From Mycobacterium sp. 1164985.4 (GTDB taxonomy: Bacteria > Actinomycetota > Actinomycetes > Mycobacteriales > Mycobacteriaceae): a stretch of DNA of 64,000 bases. The notes under the pieces are model-generated. The model was not told the origin of the DNA. It ran no database searches and saw nothing but the letters and a program-made list of their open reading frames with translations. Made by a program: the position numbers and the translations under genes. Below, piece after piece: positions 7,743-16,619 of this stretch. Numbering within the stretch: position 1 is the first letter of the stretch; every line of letters begins with the position of its first letter. The stretch lies in the NCBI RefSeq assembly GCF_001668575.1, contig NZ_LZMD01000074.1, positions 124,001 through 188,000 on the forward strand. The letters are read 5' to 3'.

Positions 7743-8420
7743 TCACGCCCTCGACTGCACGAGCGACGGGCTTCCGACCCCGATGGTGATCTTCGGAGCT
7801 GCCGCGGGGTCGAGCCAGGTCAGCAGTGTGCGCATCTCGTCGCGGCCGATGCCCACGCACCCCCAGGTCGGGTTGCCGTCGGTTACATGGAGGAAGATGC
7901 CAGAGACCTTCCCCGGGATCCGTTGCGGGTTGACGGTGATGTTGACGGCGTAATCGTAGACGGGACCGGAGTCGTACAGGTTCTCGGCGATGGAGGACGG
8001 CTTGCGTGGCGAACGGACGCGGGTGTTGTAGGTCGGTGAGTCGGCATCCTCGTCCCACCAGTCCTGGTTCGTGGCCTGAAAGTACGGCATCTTGGTGCCT
8101 GGGTTTGGTTGCCGGCCGAAGGCCTGGTCGAAGGTGAACGTGCCGACCGGTGTTCGGTGCACACCGTCGGCGGGGGCGCCGACACCCAGCGCGCCCACTT
8201 TGGCGGGTGTCGGTCCCAGAACGGGTTTCCACTGCCCTCCGGTCTGCTCGAAGGCGGTGAGCGTTCCCGAGGTGGCACTGGCGGCGGGCACCCCGACGAC
8301 GATCCACTGCGTCGTCTGCACGGCAGCAGCGGCAGGTTGGGCTTGGGTCGTTGCCGGTGCCGCGAGCGGTAGCGACAGGAGCGCAACGCCGAGGCACGCC
8401 AGCGTCTTTCGCAGTTTCAC
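7743..8420 (-). CDS. Secreted L,D-transpeptidase-like (YkuD-type) protein
   Basis: A 225-residue exported protein: residues 1-28 form a Sec signal peptide (basic MKLRK, hydrophobic core, cleavage near ATTQAQP). The rest contains the YkuD-type pattern, with TPVGTFTFDQAFG around residue 115 and the catalytic segment His178...Gly187-Cys188 (HVTDGNPTWGCVGI). The usual SHGC is GCVGI here, typical of the small secreted subfamily. It could cross-link or trim peptidoglycan stem peptides; activity is not proven for this subfamily. Its stop codon directly abuts that of the plus-strand oxygenase gene (convergent). ATG at 8420 gives the only complete signal peptide. Confidence 0.8.
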   Translation of the reverse strand: MKLRKTLACLGVALLSLPLAAPATTQAQPAAAAVQTTQWIVVGVPAASATSGTLTAFEQTGGQWKPVLGPTPAKVGALGVGAPADGVHRTPVGTFTFDQAFGRQPNPGTKMPYFQATNQDWWDEDADSPTYNTRVRSPRKPSSIAENLYDSGPVYDYAVNITVNPQRIPGKVSGIFLHVTDGNPTWGCVGIGRDEMRTLLTWLDPAAAPKITIGVGSPSLVQSRA

Positions 8421-8606
8421 GTGGTACCTCGGGATGGGGATAAGTCACTCGAATGTCGAATCGAGCCATCGTATCCGCGATATCCGGCCCAACCCTGCGG
8501 TCGAAACCCGTTCGCGGCCAAAGCGAGACCGTGTCGCTACTTGGTGCAGCCGGTTGCTTTGATCCCGTGTCCAATACTTGTCGGACCCTTTTGTGATGAT
8601 GTGGTT

Positions 8607-9890
8607 ATGGTTTCGCTCGCTTCTCCGGATGCTCGGGTTGTGGTGGGCCCTAAGCAGCGTTTGGGTCAGCTCTATGAGCAGTTGGCCGAGTTGTCGGGGC
8701 AGCGTAATGCGATCGATGGGCGCATCGTGGAGATCATCGCCGAGATCGACCGCGACGGGCTGTGGTCGACCGCCGAGGGTGTGCGATCGGTCAAAGCGCT
8801 GGTGGCCTGGAAACTGGGGATGTCTGATGGCACCGCCACCAAGGTGGCCGCGGTGGCGCATCGTTTCGAGGAGTTTCCCCGCTGCACCTCCGAGATGCGC
8901 GAAGGCCGGTTGTCGTTGGATCAGGTCGGGGTGATCGCCCAATACGCCGGCGCGGGCTCTGATGGGCACTACGCCGACATGGCGGCGGTGGCGACGGTCA
9001 ACCAACTACGGTTCGCGATCAAACTCGAACCGCGCCCCGAACCCGAACGCCCCGAACCGCGCCGCGGTATCAGCAAAACCGTCGGTGACGAGTTCACCAC
9101 CTACCGCATCACCCTGCCCACGATCGAGGCCGCCAAGCTCGACGCCGCCCTGCAGTCGCACCGCGACGCGCTGATCGGCGAACACTTCGCCGATCACGGC
9201 CCCGATGCGGTCGGCGACGATTACGAGCGCCCCGCCGAGGGTGACTGGCAGTGCCGCGTTCCGTTCCCGACGGTGACCGATGCGTTCATGCGCCTGGTCG
9301 AGACCGCGTGGGATGCCGAGGTGGCCCGACGCCCGCATGATCAGCACAGCACCGTCATCGTGCACCTCGATGTCGACACCCCCGCGGCGTGGCCGCACCT
9401 GGGCCCGGTGCTGTCCGAGGCCGATCGGCAATTGTTGTTGTGCGACACCGGCTGTGAGGTGTGGCTGCAGCGCCACGGCCAGGTGATCGGGTCGGGGCGC
9501 TCGACGCGGGTGATCAGCCGCCGACTGCGCCGCGCGCTGGAGTACCGCGACCGCACCTGCCGCGTCCCTGGATGCGCGGCGACCCGTGGGCTGCACGCTC
9601 ATCACATCCGGCACTGGGAGGACGGCGGGCCCACCGAACTGGACAACCTGGTGCTGGTCTGCCCCTATCACCACCGGTTGCACCACAGCGGCGAGATCAC
9701 CATCACCGGCCCCGCCGAGCACCTAATGGTCACCGGCCGCGACGGCAAACCGCTGAACCCTGGATCGCTGGCACGACCACCCACACAACCCCCACCCGCG
9801 GTCCCACCCTGCCCCGGACCCCTCGGCGAACGCGCCGAATGGTGGTGGTACAACCCCTTCGAACCCCAACCACCACCGGTAGACAACTAG
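8607..9890 (+). CDS. DUF222/HNH endonuclease-domain protein (13E12 repeat family)
   Basis: A 427-residue protein. The N-terminal DUF222 region (about 10-290) is followed by an HNH nuclease module near 310-375, with CRVPGCAATRGLHAHHIRHW, then DNLVLVCPYHHRLHH, in which the Cys pairs and HH are the metal-binding and catalytic positions. A Pro-rich tail follows. This is the mycobacterial REP13E12 family, present in many copies and used as attachment sites by some prophages. ATG at 8607 fits the family start (MVSLASPDAR); the longer open frame upstream is a non-family extension. Real enzyme activity of the family is poorly known. Multiple copies would make this region recombination-prone. Confidence 0.9.
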   Translation: MVSLASPDARVVVGPKQRLGQLYEQLAELSGQRNAIDGRIVEIIAEIDRDGLWSTAEGVRSVKALVAWKLGMSDGTATKVAAVAHRFEEFPRCTSEMREGRLSLDQVGVIAQYAGAGSDGHYADMAAVATVNQLRFAIKLEPRPEPERPEPRRGISKTVGDEFTTYRITLPTIEAAKLDAALQSHRDALIGEHFADHGPDAVGDDYERPAEGDWQCRVPFPTVTDAFMRLVETAWDAEVARRPHDQHSTVIVHLDVDTPAAWPHLGPVLSEADRQLLLCDTGCEVWLQRHGQVIGSGRSTRVISRRLRRALEYRDRTCRVPGCAATRGLHAHHIRHWEDGGPTELDNLVLVCPYHHRLHHSGEITITGPAEHLMVTGRDGKPLNPGSLARPPTQPPPAVPPCPGPLGERAEWWWYNPFEPQPPPVDN

Positions 9891-9903
9891 GTCCAGGCTT
9901 CAA

Positions 9904-9917
9904 GCACGCTGGCGTGC
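9904..9917. terminator. Weak hairpin between convergent genes
   Basis: GCACG-CTGG-CGTGC forms a 5-bp stem with a 4-base loop, followed by a short AT-rich run (ATATTT). It lies between the convergent DUF222/HNH and glycoside-hydrolase genes, where a bidirectional terminator would be expected. The stem is short and the T-run poor, so this is only a candidate. Confidence 0.3.
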
Positions 9918-9940
9918 AGCATATTTCGGTGCCTGAATCC

Positions 9941-11074
9941 TCAGGTGCTCAAACCGACCAGCTTCTGGATGAAGCGGATCTCGTCGTCATTGTGCGCGTG
10001 CCCGTCGGGATGGATCAGGTCGGAAAACCATGTGTCCGGGAGCGTCGTATAGGGCTCGTTCCAGGAGTCCCACGGCAGGTACGTCTGGGTCCGCCCGGCG
10101 ACGAATCCCCAGTTGTACGCCCCGACATGGCGCCGCTTGGCAATCGGGAGGATGCCATCGACGGTGCTGCCGAGGTTGCGCGCGAGGTATTCGGTGCACA
10201 GAATCGGCCTGCCCAGCGGAGTGAGTTCGTCGATGCGGTCCTCGAACTCGGACGGAGTGCCGTAGCTGTGGAAGCTGATGATGTCCGAGAGTTCGAGCTG
10301 TAGGGAGCAGATCTCACTGCGGCTGCCCGGATCTCGCCAGTGGCCCTGCCACACACCGCTTGTCAGCGGCTGAATCGGGTTGACCGCGCGCACCCACTGG
10401 AACACGTGGGGCAGAAACGCAGCGACTAGTTTCTGCTTGTCGGGGTGTTCGACCTTGCGGTAATCCTTCGCCGGATTGTCCGGCTCGTTCCACACGTCCC
10501 AACCCAGAACCCGAGGATCGTTGCGGAACAACCCGACCACACCTGTGACGTAGCTCTGCAGCACCCGGGTGTACGCCGGATCCTGCAGGCGGTGCGCGCC
10601 GGGACTCTGCACCCATCCCGAGTTGTGCACGCCCTTGATCGGTGGGCGCTGAGGACCGGCCTTGGGCAACGGATTCCAGCACGAGTCGAACAGAACGAAG
10701 AGCGGCTTGATGTTGTGGCTCGCCGCGATGGCGACGAACTGCGAGAGCCGCTGGCTGAAGCCGGCCCGGTCCGTGGCCCACAACTGGTCGTGCAGGAACA
10801 CCCGCATGGTGTTCATCCCGATGCGCTTGGCCACGCTCAGCTCACCGGCGATGCGGCGCGGGTCGAAGGTGCCCGCCTGGAACATCTCGAGCTGGTTGAC
10901 GGCGTTCGAGGTGACGTAATTGGCGCCCAGCAACCAACCCTGCTCTGCGTACCAGGCGTTGGCGCGGTCAGCCGACCATCGCCCCGTCTCGGCGGCCGCG
11001 ACGGGTGGCAGTTTGGTCAGTGCCGCGGCGGCTGCCAGATACAGTGGGAGTTTGAGAGCGGTTCGCCGGCGCAC
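9941..11074 (-). CDS. Secreted glycoside hydrolase, GH5-like (cellulase fold)
   Basis: A 377-residue exported TIM-barrel hydrolase. The N-terminus MRRRTALKLPLYLAAAAALT is a signal peptide, possibly Tat because of the Arg run. The acid/base Glu is expected at Glu197 in GWDVWNEPDN and the nucleophile at Glu295 in ILCTEYL, the spacing of clan GH-A enzymes. It may act on beta-linked glucans, mannans or xylans; mycobacterial relatives are annotated as cellulase or beta-xylanase without proof. It lies 99 bases downstream of the GH6 gene on the same strand, so both may be co-expressed as a secreted polysaccharide-degrading pair, possibly for biofilm cellulose or plant material. Confidence 0.85.
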   Translation of the reverse strand: MRRRTALKLPLYLAAAAALTKLPPVAAAETGRWSADRANAWYAEQGWLLGANYVTSNAVNQLEMFQAGTFDPRRIAGELSVAKRIGMNTMRVFLHDQLWATDRAGFSQRLSQFVAIAASHNIKPLFVLFDSCWNPLPKAGPQRPPIKGVHNSGWVQSPGAHRLQDPAYTRVLQSYVTGVVGLFRNDPRVLGWDVWNEPDNPAKDYRKVEHPDKQKLVAAFLPHVFQWVRAVNPIQPLTSGVWQGHWRDPGSRSEICSLQLELSDIISFHSYGTPSEFEDRIDELTPLGRPILCTEYLARNLGSTVDGILPIAKRRHVGAYNWGFVAGRTQTYLPWDSWNEPYTTLPDTWFSDLIHPDGHAHNDDEIRFIQKLVGLST

Positions 11075-11173
11075 CCTGTGAACATAGTGTTCGTGAGCAA
11101 GACGTCAGCTCTCATGTCTCATCCTGCAACACAACGGGTTTCGAATCGTTACCGAACGGGCCGACCGACGTGG

Positions 11174-12160
11174 TCACCGAGGACTAGCGTTGCGGGCCAA
11201 CTCGATGACGTACTGGTTGACGAAGGTGCCGGCGGGTGGATCACCTTTGTCGCAGGTGCCGTCGGACTCGCCGGGGCGTTTGATCCACAGATAGGCGTCG
11301 GCGTGCGCACCCGCGGTCTGCGTGCTCGGCGGGACACCGAGTGCCCGGCCGCTGGGGTTGCACCAGTGCAGGGGCGAGTCGGGGGCCGCTCCGTTGCCGT
11401 TGCGCGACGTGTCGATCACGTAGTGCTTGCCGTTCGTGAGCCCCGAGATCGCCTCGCCGTACCCGATCTCCTCCTCGGTGCTGAAGAAGTTCGCCACATT
11501 GAGGCTGAAGCCCCGGGCGTGCTCGACACCGGCCTGGTTCAACCGGGACGCCATCTCCTCGGCGCTGTGCCAGCGCAAGTGACCCGCATCGACGTACACG
11601 GCCGCCGCCGGATTGCGCGTCAGCGTGTCAACCGCGTAGCGGATCAAGTCGAAGCGCTCCTGACGCTGGTCCCCCGAGAGGCAATCGGCCATGGCGAGGG
11701 CATCGGGTTCGACGATGATCGCCGCTCTCGAACCGCCCACGCCGGCGGCGATGTCGTCTATCCACGCCCGGTAGGCCCCACCGCTGGCCATGCCGCCCGC
11801 GGCGAAGCTGCCGCAGTCGCGGTGCGGGATCCCGTAGATGGACAGCACCGGGATGGCGCCCGCCGCCTGCGCGTCACCGACGTACTTCGCGACCGTCGCG
11901 GCAGAGGGGCCGGGAGTGATCCAATACGCCTGCGGCGTGTTGGCGACCGTGGTCAACTCCGGAATCGGCGGATCGGCTTTTTGCGCGGCGCGCATCGCCA
12001 CCGAGTCGGGATTGACGTAGAACGGCGCACCGGCCAATGGGTTCGCTTCGCTGGCCAACCGCACGAGCGGCGCCGGGCCGGCGTGCAGGCCCAGAACAAC
12101 CGCCGCGACGGTTAAGAGGGGAGCGATCCACCGCGCAACCGCGGCGGCAGCTGAAGACAT
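11174..12160 (-). CDS. celA1: Secreted glycoside hydrolase family 6 endoglucanase (CelA1-like)
   Basis: A 328-residue exported cellulase. The hydrophobic segment near residues 12-30 (WIAPLLTVAAVVLGLHA) is a signal peptide or anchor. GH6 landmarks are in order: TPQAYWITPG, IPHRDCG (Asp115), the catalytic acid Asp153 in VEPDALAMADC, YVDAGH, HWCNPSGRALG and AYLWIKRPGESDGTCD. It resembles M. tuberculosis CelA1 (Rv0062). I chose the ATG at 12160; a GTG directly upstream in frame is equally possible, but the longer open frame lacks family sequence. In M. tuberculosis celA1 lies a few genes from dnaB with the same orientation; here dnaB is about 50 kb away on the same strand. Confidence 0.9.
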   Translation of the reverse strand: MSSAAAAVARWIAPLLTVAAVVLGLHAGPAPLVRLASEANPLAGAPFYVNPDSVAMRAAQKADPPIPELTTVANTPQAYWITPGPSAATVAKYVGDAQAAGAIPVLSIYGIPHRDCGSFAAGGMASGGAYRAWIDDIAAGVGGSRAAIIVEPDALAMADCLSGDQRQERFDLIRYAVDTLTRNPAAAVYVDAGHLRWHSAEEMASRLNQAGVEHARGFSLNVANFFSTEEEIGYGEAISGLTNGKHYVIDTSRNGNGAAPDSPLHWCNPSGRALGVPPSTQTAGAHADAYLWIKRPGESDGTCDKGDPPAGTFVNQYVIELARNASPR

Positions 12161-12206
12161 CACCCGAGGGAAATTAGTGCTTGGCCGTGTCCAGCGCCAA
12201 CCAGGG

Positions 12207-13403
12207 TCATGCGGGGAGTCCGTCGGCGACCCGGGGCACCCGCTCCGCATCCGCGCCGTCGAGCACCATCGCCGCGACCCGGTCCCGATGCTCCTCGGCG
12301 CTGCCGAGCAGGATCGCGTCAGTCGCTGCGCGTTTGTAGTAGAGGTGAGCCTGGTGCTCCCACGTGAACCCGATCCCGCCGTGCACCTGGATGGTGTCGT
12401 TGGCGACGTGGGTCAATGCGGACGAGCAGACCGACTGCGCAATGCTCGTCGCCAACGCGGGGTCGTCGGATCCGTCCGTCAGGGCCCAGATCGCGTGGTA
12501 GGCCGTCGACCTCGCGTGTTCGACGTCGACGAGCAAATTGGCGAGCCGGTGCTTGACCGCCTGGAACGATCCGATCGGCCGGCCGAACTGCAGCCGCGAC
12601 TTCGCGTACTCCACCGACAGGTCGAGCAGATGCTGTGCGGCGCCGACCTGCTCGACGGCCAACAATGCCGCACCCACCTGCAACGCGTGGTTGACGACGC
12701 GGACCGCCTCGGCGGGCCCGGCGATCAGGCGTGCGGGCGCGTCGGCGAACGTCACGTTGGCCTGGGACCGGGTGAGGTCGAGCGTGGCCAGCGGGGTGCG
12801 CTGCACGCCCTCGGCGGTGGTGTCGACGGCGTACAGCGCGACGCCGTCGGAGCCGCGCGCGGCGACCAGCAACACATCGGCGATGCCGCCGTCGACTACT
12901 TGAGCCACGCTGCCCGACAAGGTATCCCGGCTCACGGTCACCGCAACGGCATCCGGATCGAGCACACCGGCCCGGTCCGTCACCGCGACGGCCGCGGTGC
13001 GCCGACCCTCGACCAGGTCGCCGAGCAGTTCGTCACGAAGGGGCCCGGGCGATGCGGCCACCAATGCCGGGATCGCGAGATACACCGTGCCGAACAGCGG
13101 TCCGCACGCCAACCGCGCCCCGAGCTCCTCGATAGCGACTGCCTGATCGACAAGCGTGCCGCCGACGCCGCCGTCGGTCTCGGGCACCGAGAGGCCCAGC
13201 ACGCCGAGCTCAGCACCCAGCCGGGCCCATACCTTCGGATCGAACGGCGGCTCGGACTCCATGAGCCTGCGAACCGTCTCCTCCGAGAAGTGCTCGGCGC
13301 TGAACTTGCTCACGGCGTCGCGCAATTGGCTCTGCTCGTCGGTGAACCTGAACTCTGCCTGCCCAGCTCGGCGCTCAGTCTGGTTCGCAAGCTTCTCAGC
13401 CAC
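12207..13403 (-). CDS. Acyl-CoA dehydrogenase family protein (FadE), subunit 1
   Basis: A 398-residue ACAD-fold flavoprotein. It starts with GTG behind AAGGAG, and this start lies inside the end of the upstream FadE gene (8-base overlap), so the two are coupled. The N-terminal helical domain, a mid beta domain, and the C-terminal helix bundle with QVHGGIGFTWEHQAHLYYKRA near residue 355 are visible. Compared with its partner it is divergent and lacks the IEGGTSE block. Mycobacterial FadE pairs often form alpha2beta2 enzymes oxidising steroid side-chain CoA esters, with active residues supplied by one subunit. Such a heterotetramer is my inference; the substrate is unknown. Confidence 0.88.
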   Translation of the reverse strand: MAEKLANQTERRAGQAEFRFTDEQSQLRDAVSKFSAEHFSEETVRRLMESEPPFDPKVWARLGAELGVLGLSVPETDGGVGGTLVDQAVAIEELGARLACGPLFGTVYLAIPALVAASPGPLRDELLGDLVEGRRTAAVAVTDRAGVLDPDAVAVTVSRDTLSGSVAQVVDGGIADVLLVAARGSDGVALYAVDTTAEGVQRTPLATLDLTRSQANVTFADAPARLIAGPAEAVRVVNHALQVGAALLAVEQVGAAQHLLDLSVEYAKSRLQFGRPIGSFQAVKHRLANLLVDVEHARSTAYHAIWALTDGSDDPALATSIAQSVCSSALTHVANDTIQVHGGIGFTWEHQAHLYYKRAATDAILLGSAEEHRDRVAAMVLDGADAERVPRVADGLPA

Positions 13404-14589
13404 GGGGGATCTCCTTCCACGGCATGCCCGCATCGGCACGCAGGTCGCCAGGCAGCCCGAGGATGCGTTCGCCGAGAATGTTCCGCATCACCTCAGACGT
13501 TCCGCCTTCGATGGTGTTGGCCCTGCTCCGCAGGTATCGCTGCTGGATGGGCCCTTGCCAATCCCGTTCGCCGGTCCCTGCACCCTGCTGGTAGCCGTGG
13601 TACAGAATCCCTTCGGGCCCAAGGAAATCCATGCACCACTGGTAGATGTCCTGGTTCAGTTCCGCGCCGACCAGCTTGCCGACCGACCCCTCCGGACCGG
13701 GTCCGCCCACCGTGGCGGCGGCGCGCGACCGTTCCGAGGTGAGGCGTTGCGCCTCCGAGCGCAGCCACAACTGCGTCAGCCGGTCCCGCAATACCGGTGT
13801 GTGCCGGTCGGGCCGCGACGCCCACAACCCGGTCGCGTCGGCGATGGTGCCCGCACCACGCCGGCTCCCGCTTCCGCCGAGCGCGGTGCGCTCGTTCATC
13901 AACGTGGTCATGGCGACGGCCCAGCCGTTGTCGACCTCGCCCAGGCGGTGCTTGTCGGGGATCCGCGCGTCGTTGAAGTAGACCTCGTTGAACTCGGCTT
14001 GCCCGGTCATCTGTCGCAGCGGCCGGGTTTGAACGCCGGTGCCGTGCATGTCGATCACGAAGTAGGTCAAACCCTTGTGCTTGGGCACATCCGGGTTGGT
14101 GCGCGCCAGCAGCAGCCCCCAGCGCGCCCGGTGGGCGAGGCTGGTCCACACCTTCTGGCCGTTGACCACCCAGTCGTCACCGTCGCGAACCGCCGATGTC
14201 GCCAGCCCCGCGAGGTCAGAGCCCGCTCCCGGCTCGGAAAACAGCTGACACCACAGGTCCTCGGTGGTGGCCAGGGGCCGCAGCCACTGCCGCTTCACCT
14301 CCTCGGTTTGGGCATGCTCGCGAATCGTCGGTGCGGCCATGCCGTAGCCCATCGGATTCAAACCGAGAGGCATCGGCCCACCCGCGCCCTGCAGGATGCG
14401 GTCGGCGACCGACTGGAGCCCGCGGGACACCCCGAGCCCGCCGAGACCCTCGGGAAAGTGCACCCACGACAGACCGGCGTCGTAGCAAGCACCGAGGAAC
14501 TCGGGGACGGGAACGTTCTTCGGGTCGTGGTCGGCGACGACCCCGCGCGCCAACTCGGCTAATCGATCGGCGTCACCGGCATTGCTCAT
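13396..14589 (-). CDS. Acyl-CoA dehydrogenase (FadE), subunit 2
   Basis: A 397-residue acyl-CoA dehydrogenase. Canonical features are visible: WCQLFSEPGAGSDLAGL (FAD/substrate loop) near residue 115, WVVNGQKVWTSLAHRA near 145, FNEVYFNDARIP, and the C-terminal RANTIEGGTSEVMRNILGER near 360. It oxidises acyl-CoA esters to enoyl-CoA, passing electrons through ETF. Its 3' end overlaps the start of the second FadE gene. It is preceded by a minus-strand LLM-class enzyme gene ending 54 bases upstream, so a three-gene unit is possible. The start ATG is close to the first helix and needs no extension. Confidence 0.9.
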   Translation of the reverse strand: MSNAGDADRLAELARGVVADHDPKNVPVPEFLGACYDAGLSWVHFPEGLGGLGVSRGLQSVADRILQGAGGPMPLGLNPMGYGMAAPTIREHAQTEEVKRQWLRPLATTEDLWCQLFSEPGAGSDLAGLATSAVRDGDDWVVNGQKVWTSLAHRARWGLLLARTNPDVPKHKGLTYFVIDMHGTGVQTRPLRQMTGQAEFNEVYFNDARIPDKHRLGEVDNGWAVAMTTLMNERTALGGSGSRRGAGTIADATGLWASRPDRHTPVLRDRLTQLWLRSEAQRLTSERSRAAATVGGPGPEGSVGKLVGAELNQDIYQWCMDFLGPEGILYHGYQQGAGTGERDWQGPIQQRYLRSRANTIEGGTSEVMRNILGERILGLPGDLRADAGMPWKEIPRG

Positions 14590-14643
14590 GCAGTCACGAT
14601 AGAAACTCGACCGGAGTCGAGGGACAGCGGGACCCGGGAAGGC

Positions 14644-15474
14644 TCAGCCGCGGTACCGGGCAACCTTCGCCGCGTAGTCGTCGAGAAGTCGCAGCGACTC
14701 GTCGCGCGGTTTGGTGGGCAGCAGCAGGTTCGCCTGCCGGTAGCCGAGTTCGTCGAGGGCGCGCCAGTAGTCCGGGTCGATCGGAGTCCCGAACGTCGTC
14801 AACGGGACATCGCGGCTTGCGCCGTCCCGCATCTGGCCGATCCGTCTGGCCAGCCTCTCGACCGGCAGCGGATTGGACATCCACCCGGCACCGTGGCGAA
14901 TCACCCGCTTGACCGTGGCGTCGGAGTCACCGCCGACCACGATCGGCGGATGCGGTTTCTGCACGGGCTTCGGGCGCAGATACGACGAATCGAAATCGAC
15001 GAAGCGGCCGTGATACTCGGCCGGTTCGTCGGTCCACAGCGCTTTGATCGCCTCGATGCGCTCGTCGAGCAGCGCACCGCGCGTCTTCGGGTCGGTGCCG
15101 TGATGGCGTAACTCCTCGATGTTCCAGCCCGCGCCCACCCCGAACACGAAACGGCCATTCGAAATGAGGTCGATGCTGGCCGCCTCCTTGGCGGTGATGA
15201 TCGGGTCACGCTGGATGAGAAGCGCGATACCGGTGATCAACTCGATCTTGGAGGTCACCGCCGCCGCCGCGGCGAGTGTGACGAACGGGTCCAGGGTCCG
15301 GTAGTAGATGGAGGGCAGCTCACCGCCCATGGGGTACGGCGACTGCCTGCTCGCCGGGATGTGAGTGTGCTCGGCGACCGCAAGCGCGTGAAAACCCCGC
15401 TCCTCGATCGCGCGGGCGAGGGTCACGGTGTCGATGGTGTCGTCGTTGACGAAGGTGGAGATCCCGAATTCCAT
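14644..15474 (-). CDS. LLM-class F420-dependent oxidoreductase (TIGR03619-like)
   Basis: A 276-residue luciferase-like TIM-barrel protein. It begins MEFGISTFVNDDTID at an ATG six bases after GAGGA; an upstream in-frame extension is not family-like. Motifs include HTHIPASRQSPYPMGGELP, LITGIALLIQRDPI, VFGVGAGWNIEELRHHG and PHPPIVVGGDS, typical of coenzyme-F420-dependent members of the luciferase superfamily common in mycobacteria. Such enzymes oxidise or reduce varied substrates using F420; flavin use cannot be excluded. It lies upstream of the FadE pair on the same strand, which hints at lipid or sterol-type catabolism. Substrate unknown. Confidence 0.88.
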   Translation of the reverse strand: MEFGISTFVNDDTIDTVTLARAIEERGFHALAVAEHTHIPASRQSPYPMGGELPSIYYRTLDPFVTLAAAAAVTSKIELITGIALLIQRDPIITAKEAASIDLISNGRFVFGVGAGWNIEELRHHGTDPKTRGALLDERIEAIKALWTDEPAEYHGRFVDFDSSYLRPKPVQKPHPPIVVGGDSDATVKRVIRHGAGWMSNPLPVERLARRIGQMRDGASRDVPLTTFGTPIDPDYWRALDELGYRQANLLLPTKPRDESLRLLDDYAAKVARYRG

Positions 15475-15531
15475 GCGCGTCCTCACTGCCGTCGATGCGC
15501 CTGCCAACGTTGGTATGCGCGCGGCTATTCC

Positions 15532-16116
15532 TCAGGCCAGCGGTTCGCCCCACTTGGTCAGCACGTGCCATTCACCATCGAACATGTCGAGGCCCTGCCC
15601 GTTGGCGTCCCTGTCCGTCACGTCCCCCGCATACCGGTAGAGCGGGTGGCCCCGGTAGGTCACCTGGGCACGGCCGTCGCGACGCGGAACGGTCTTGGCC
15701 GCCGCCACGTCGATACCCGGTCCCCCGGCCGGGTCGGAATCGGCGAGCAGCGGAATCCATGTGTCTGCGCATTCGCCGTAGCAGGTGGGCCCGTTCGCCG
15801 CGTCCGTCGAGAAGACATACAGCGTGCGTCCGGTGCTGTCGACGATGATCTCGCCGAGGTCGCCGCGGTCATCGATCGCCAGCGACACGTCTCCGATGGG
15901 CGGGATCCGCTCATTGGACGGCGGTGGGTTGGGCGCAGGAGTGACCGCGTCGGTTCGCAACGCGGTCGCCGAAGCCCGTGTGCCCGAGGTTTCGGAGCTG
16001 TTCTGCGCTTGATTCTCCAGCGCAGAACAGCCGGTCACCGCCACGAGGCCCGTTGTCAGCAGCGACATGCATGCGACGTTGCGACACGCTGCGGCCGCAG
16101 TTCGTGGCGTGGGCAT
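15532..16116 (-). CDS. COG4315-type lipoprotein
   Basis: A 194-residue predicted lipoprotein. The ATG at 16116 opens a signal sequence with lipobox VTGC (Cys30) followed by a Ser/Thr/Pro-rich linker. The folded part (about 75-194) has the repeat pattern of COG4315 'secreted repeat' proteins: STGRTLYVFSTDAANGPTCYGECADTW, then TYRGHPLYRYAGD. The pair of cysteines around GPTCYGEC may form a disulfide. Family function is unknown. It follows the thioredoxin gene by 86 bases on the same strand and could be part of the sulfur/redox transcript, but it also could have its own promoter. Confidence 0.78.
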   Translation of the reverse strand: MPTPRTAAAACRNVACMSLLTTGLVAVTGCSALENQAQNSSETSGTRASATALRTDAVTPAPNPPPSNERIPPIGDVSLAIDDRGDLGEIIVDSTGRTLYVFSTDAANGPTCYGECADTWIPLLADSDPAGGPGIDVAAAKTVPRRDGRAQVTYRGHPLYRYAGDVTDRDANGQGLDMFDGEWHVLTKWGEPLA

Positions 16117-16202
16117 GATCGATTCATTTCCGTCGATGCCCGCGTTCAAACGTGTCGCGAAACCGATGATGCCTTTTGCCGCGGCTCGACGTCGGGGCCG
16201 AG

Positions 16203-16577
16203 TCAAGAAGCCGGCGCTGCCTTCCGTGCGGCGATCTTGACGTGAACCTCGGCCATGTCGAGTGCTTTCACCCGGGTGATCAGGTCCTCGAGCGCTGCGG
16301 GATGCATCGCGCCGGCCTGCCGGTAGACGAGGACGCCGTCCCGGAACGCCATCACCGTCGGGATCGACGTGATCTCCAGCGCGGTGGCCAGGTCGAGCTC
16401 GCGTTGTGTGTCGACCTTGGCGTGCACGACATCGCGATGCGAATCCGAGGAGTGCTCGAATATCGGGGCGAAGGCACGGCACGGGCCGCACCACGATGCC
16501 CAGAAATCGACGAGCACGACCGGATTGTCCACGACGGTGGACTCGAAGTCGTCGTAGGTCAGGCTCTTCGTGGCCAT
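16203..16577 (-). CDS. Thioredoxin, locus B
   Basis: A 124-residue thioredoxin with active site WCGPC near residues 30-34 (VLVDFWASWCGPCRAFAP) and the cis-Pro region SIPTVMAFRDG. A GGAAAGGAGAG ribosome-binding site precedes the ATG. The C-terminal tail is basic and longer than in E. coli thioredoxin. It is the third gene of the minus-strand arm of locus B (dioxygenase-rhodanese, SQR, thioredoxin). Thioredoxin reduces protein disulfides and persulfides, so co-transcription with sulfide oxidation genes suggests it removes persulfide from proteins, including the rhodanese and SQR partners. That role is an inference from context. Confidence 0.92.
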   Translation of the reverse strand: MATKSLTYDDFESTVVDNPVVLVDFWASWCGPCRAFAPIFEHSSDSHRDVVHAKVDTQRELDLATALEITSIPTVMAFRDGVLVYRQAGAMHPAALEDLITRVKALDMAEVHVKIAARKAAPAS

Positions 16578-16619
16578 GACGCTCTCCTTTCCGTATTTAC
16601 TTGCGGGGCAGAAGAACCG

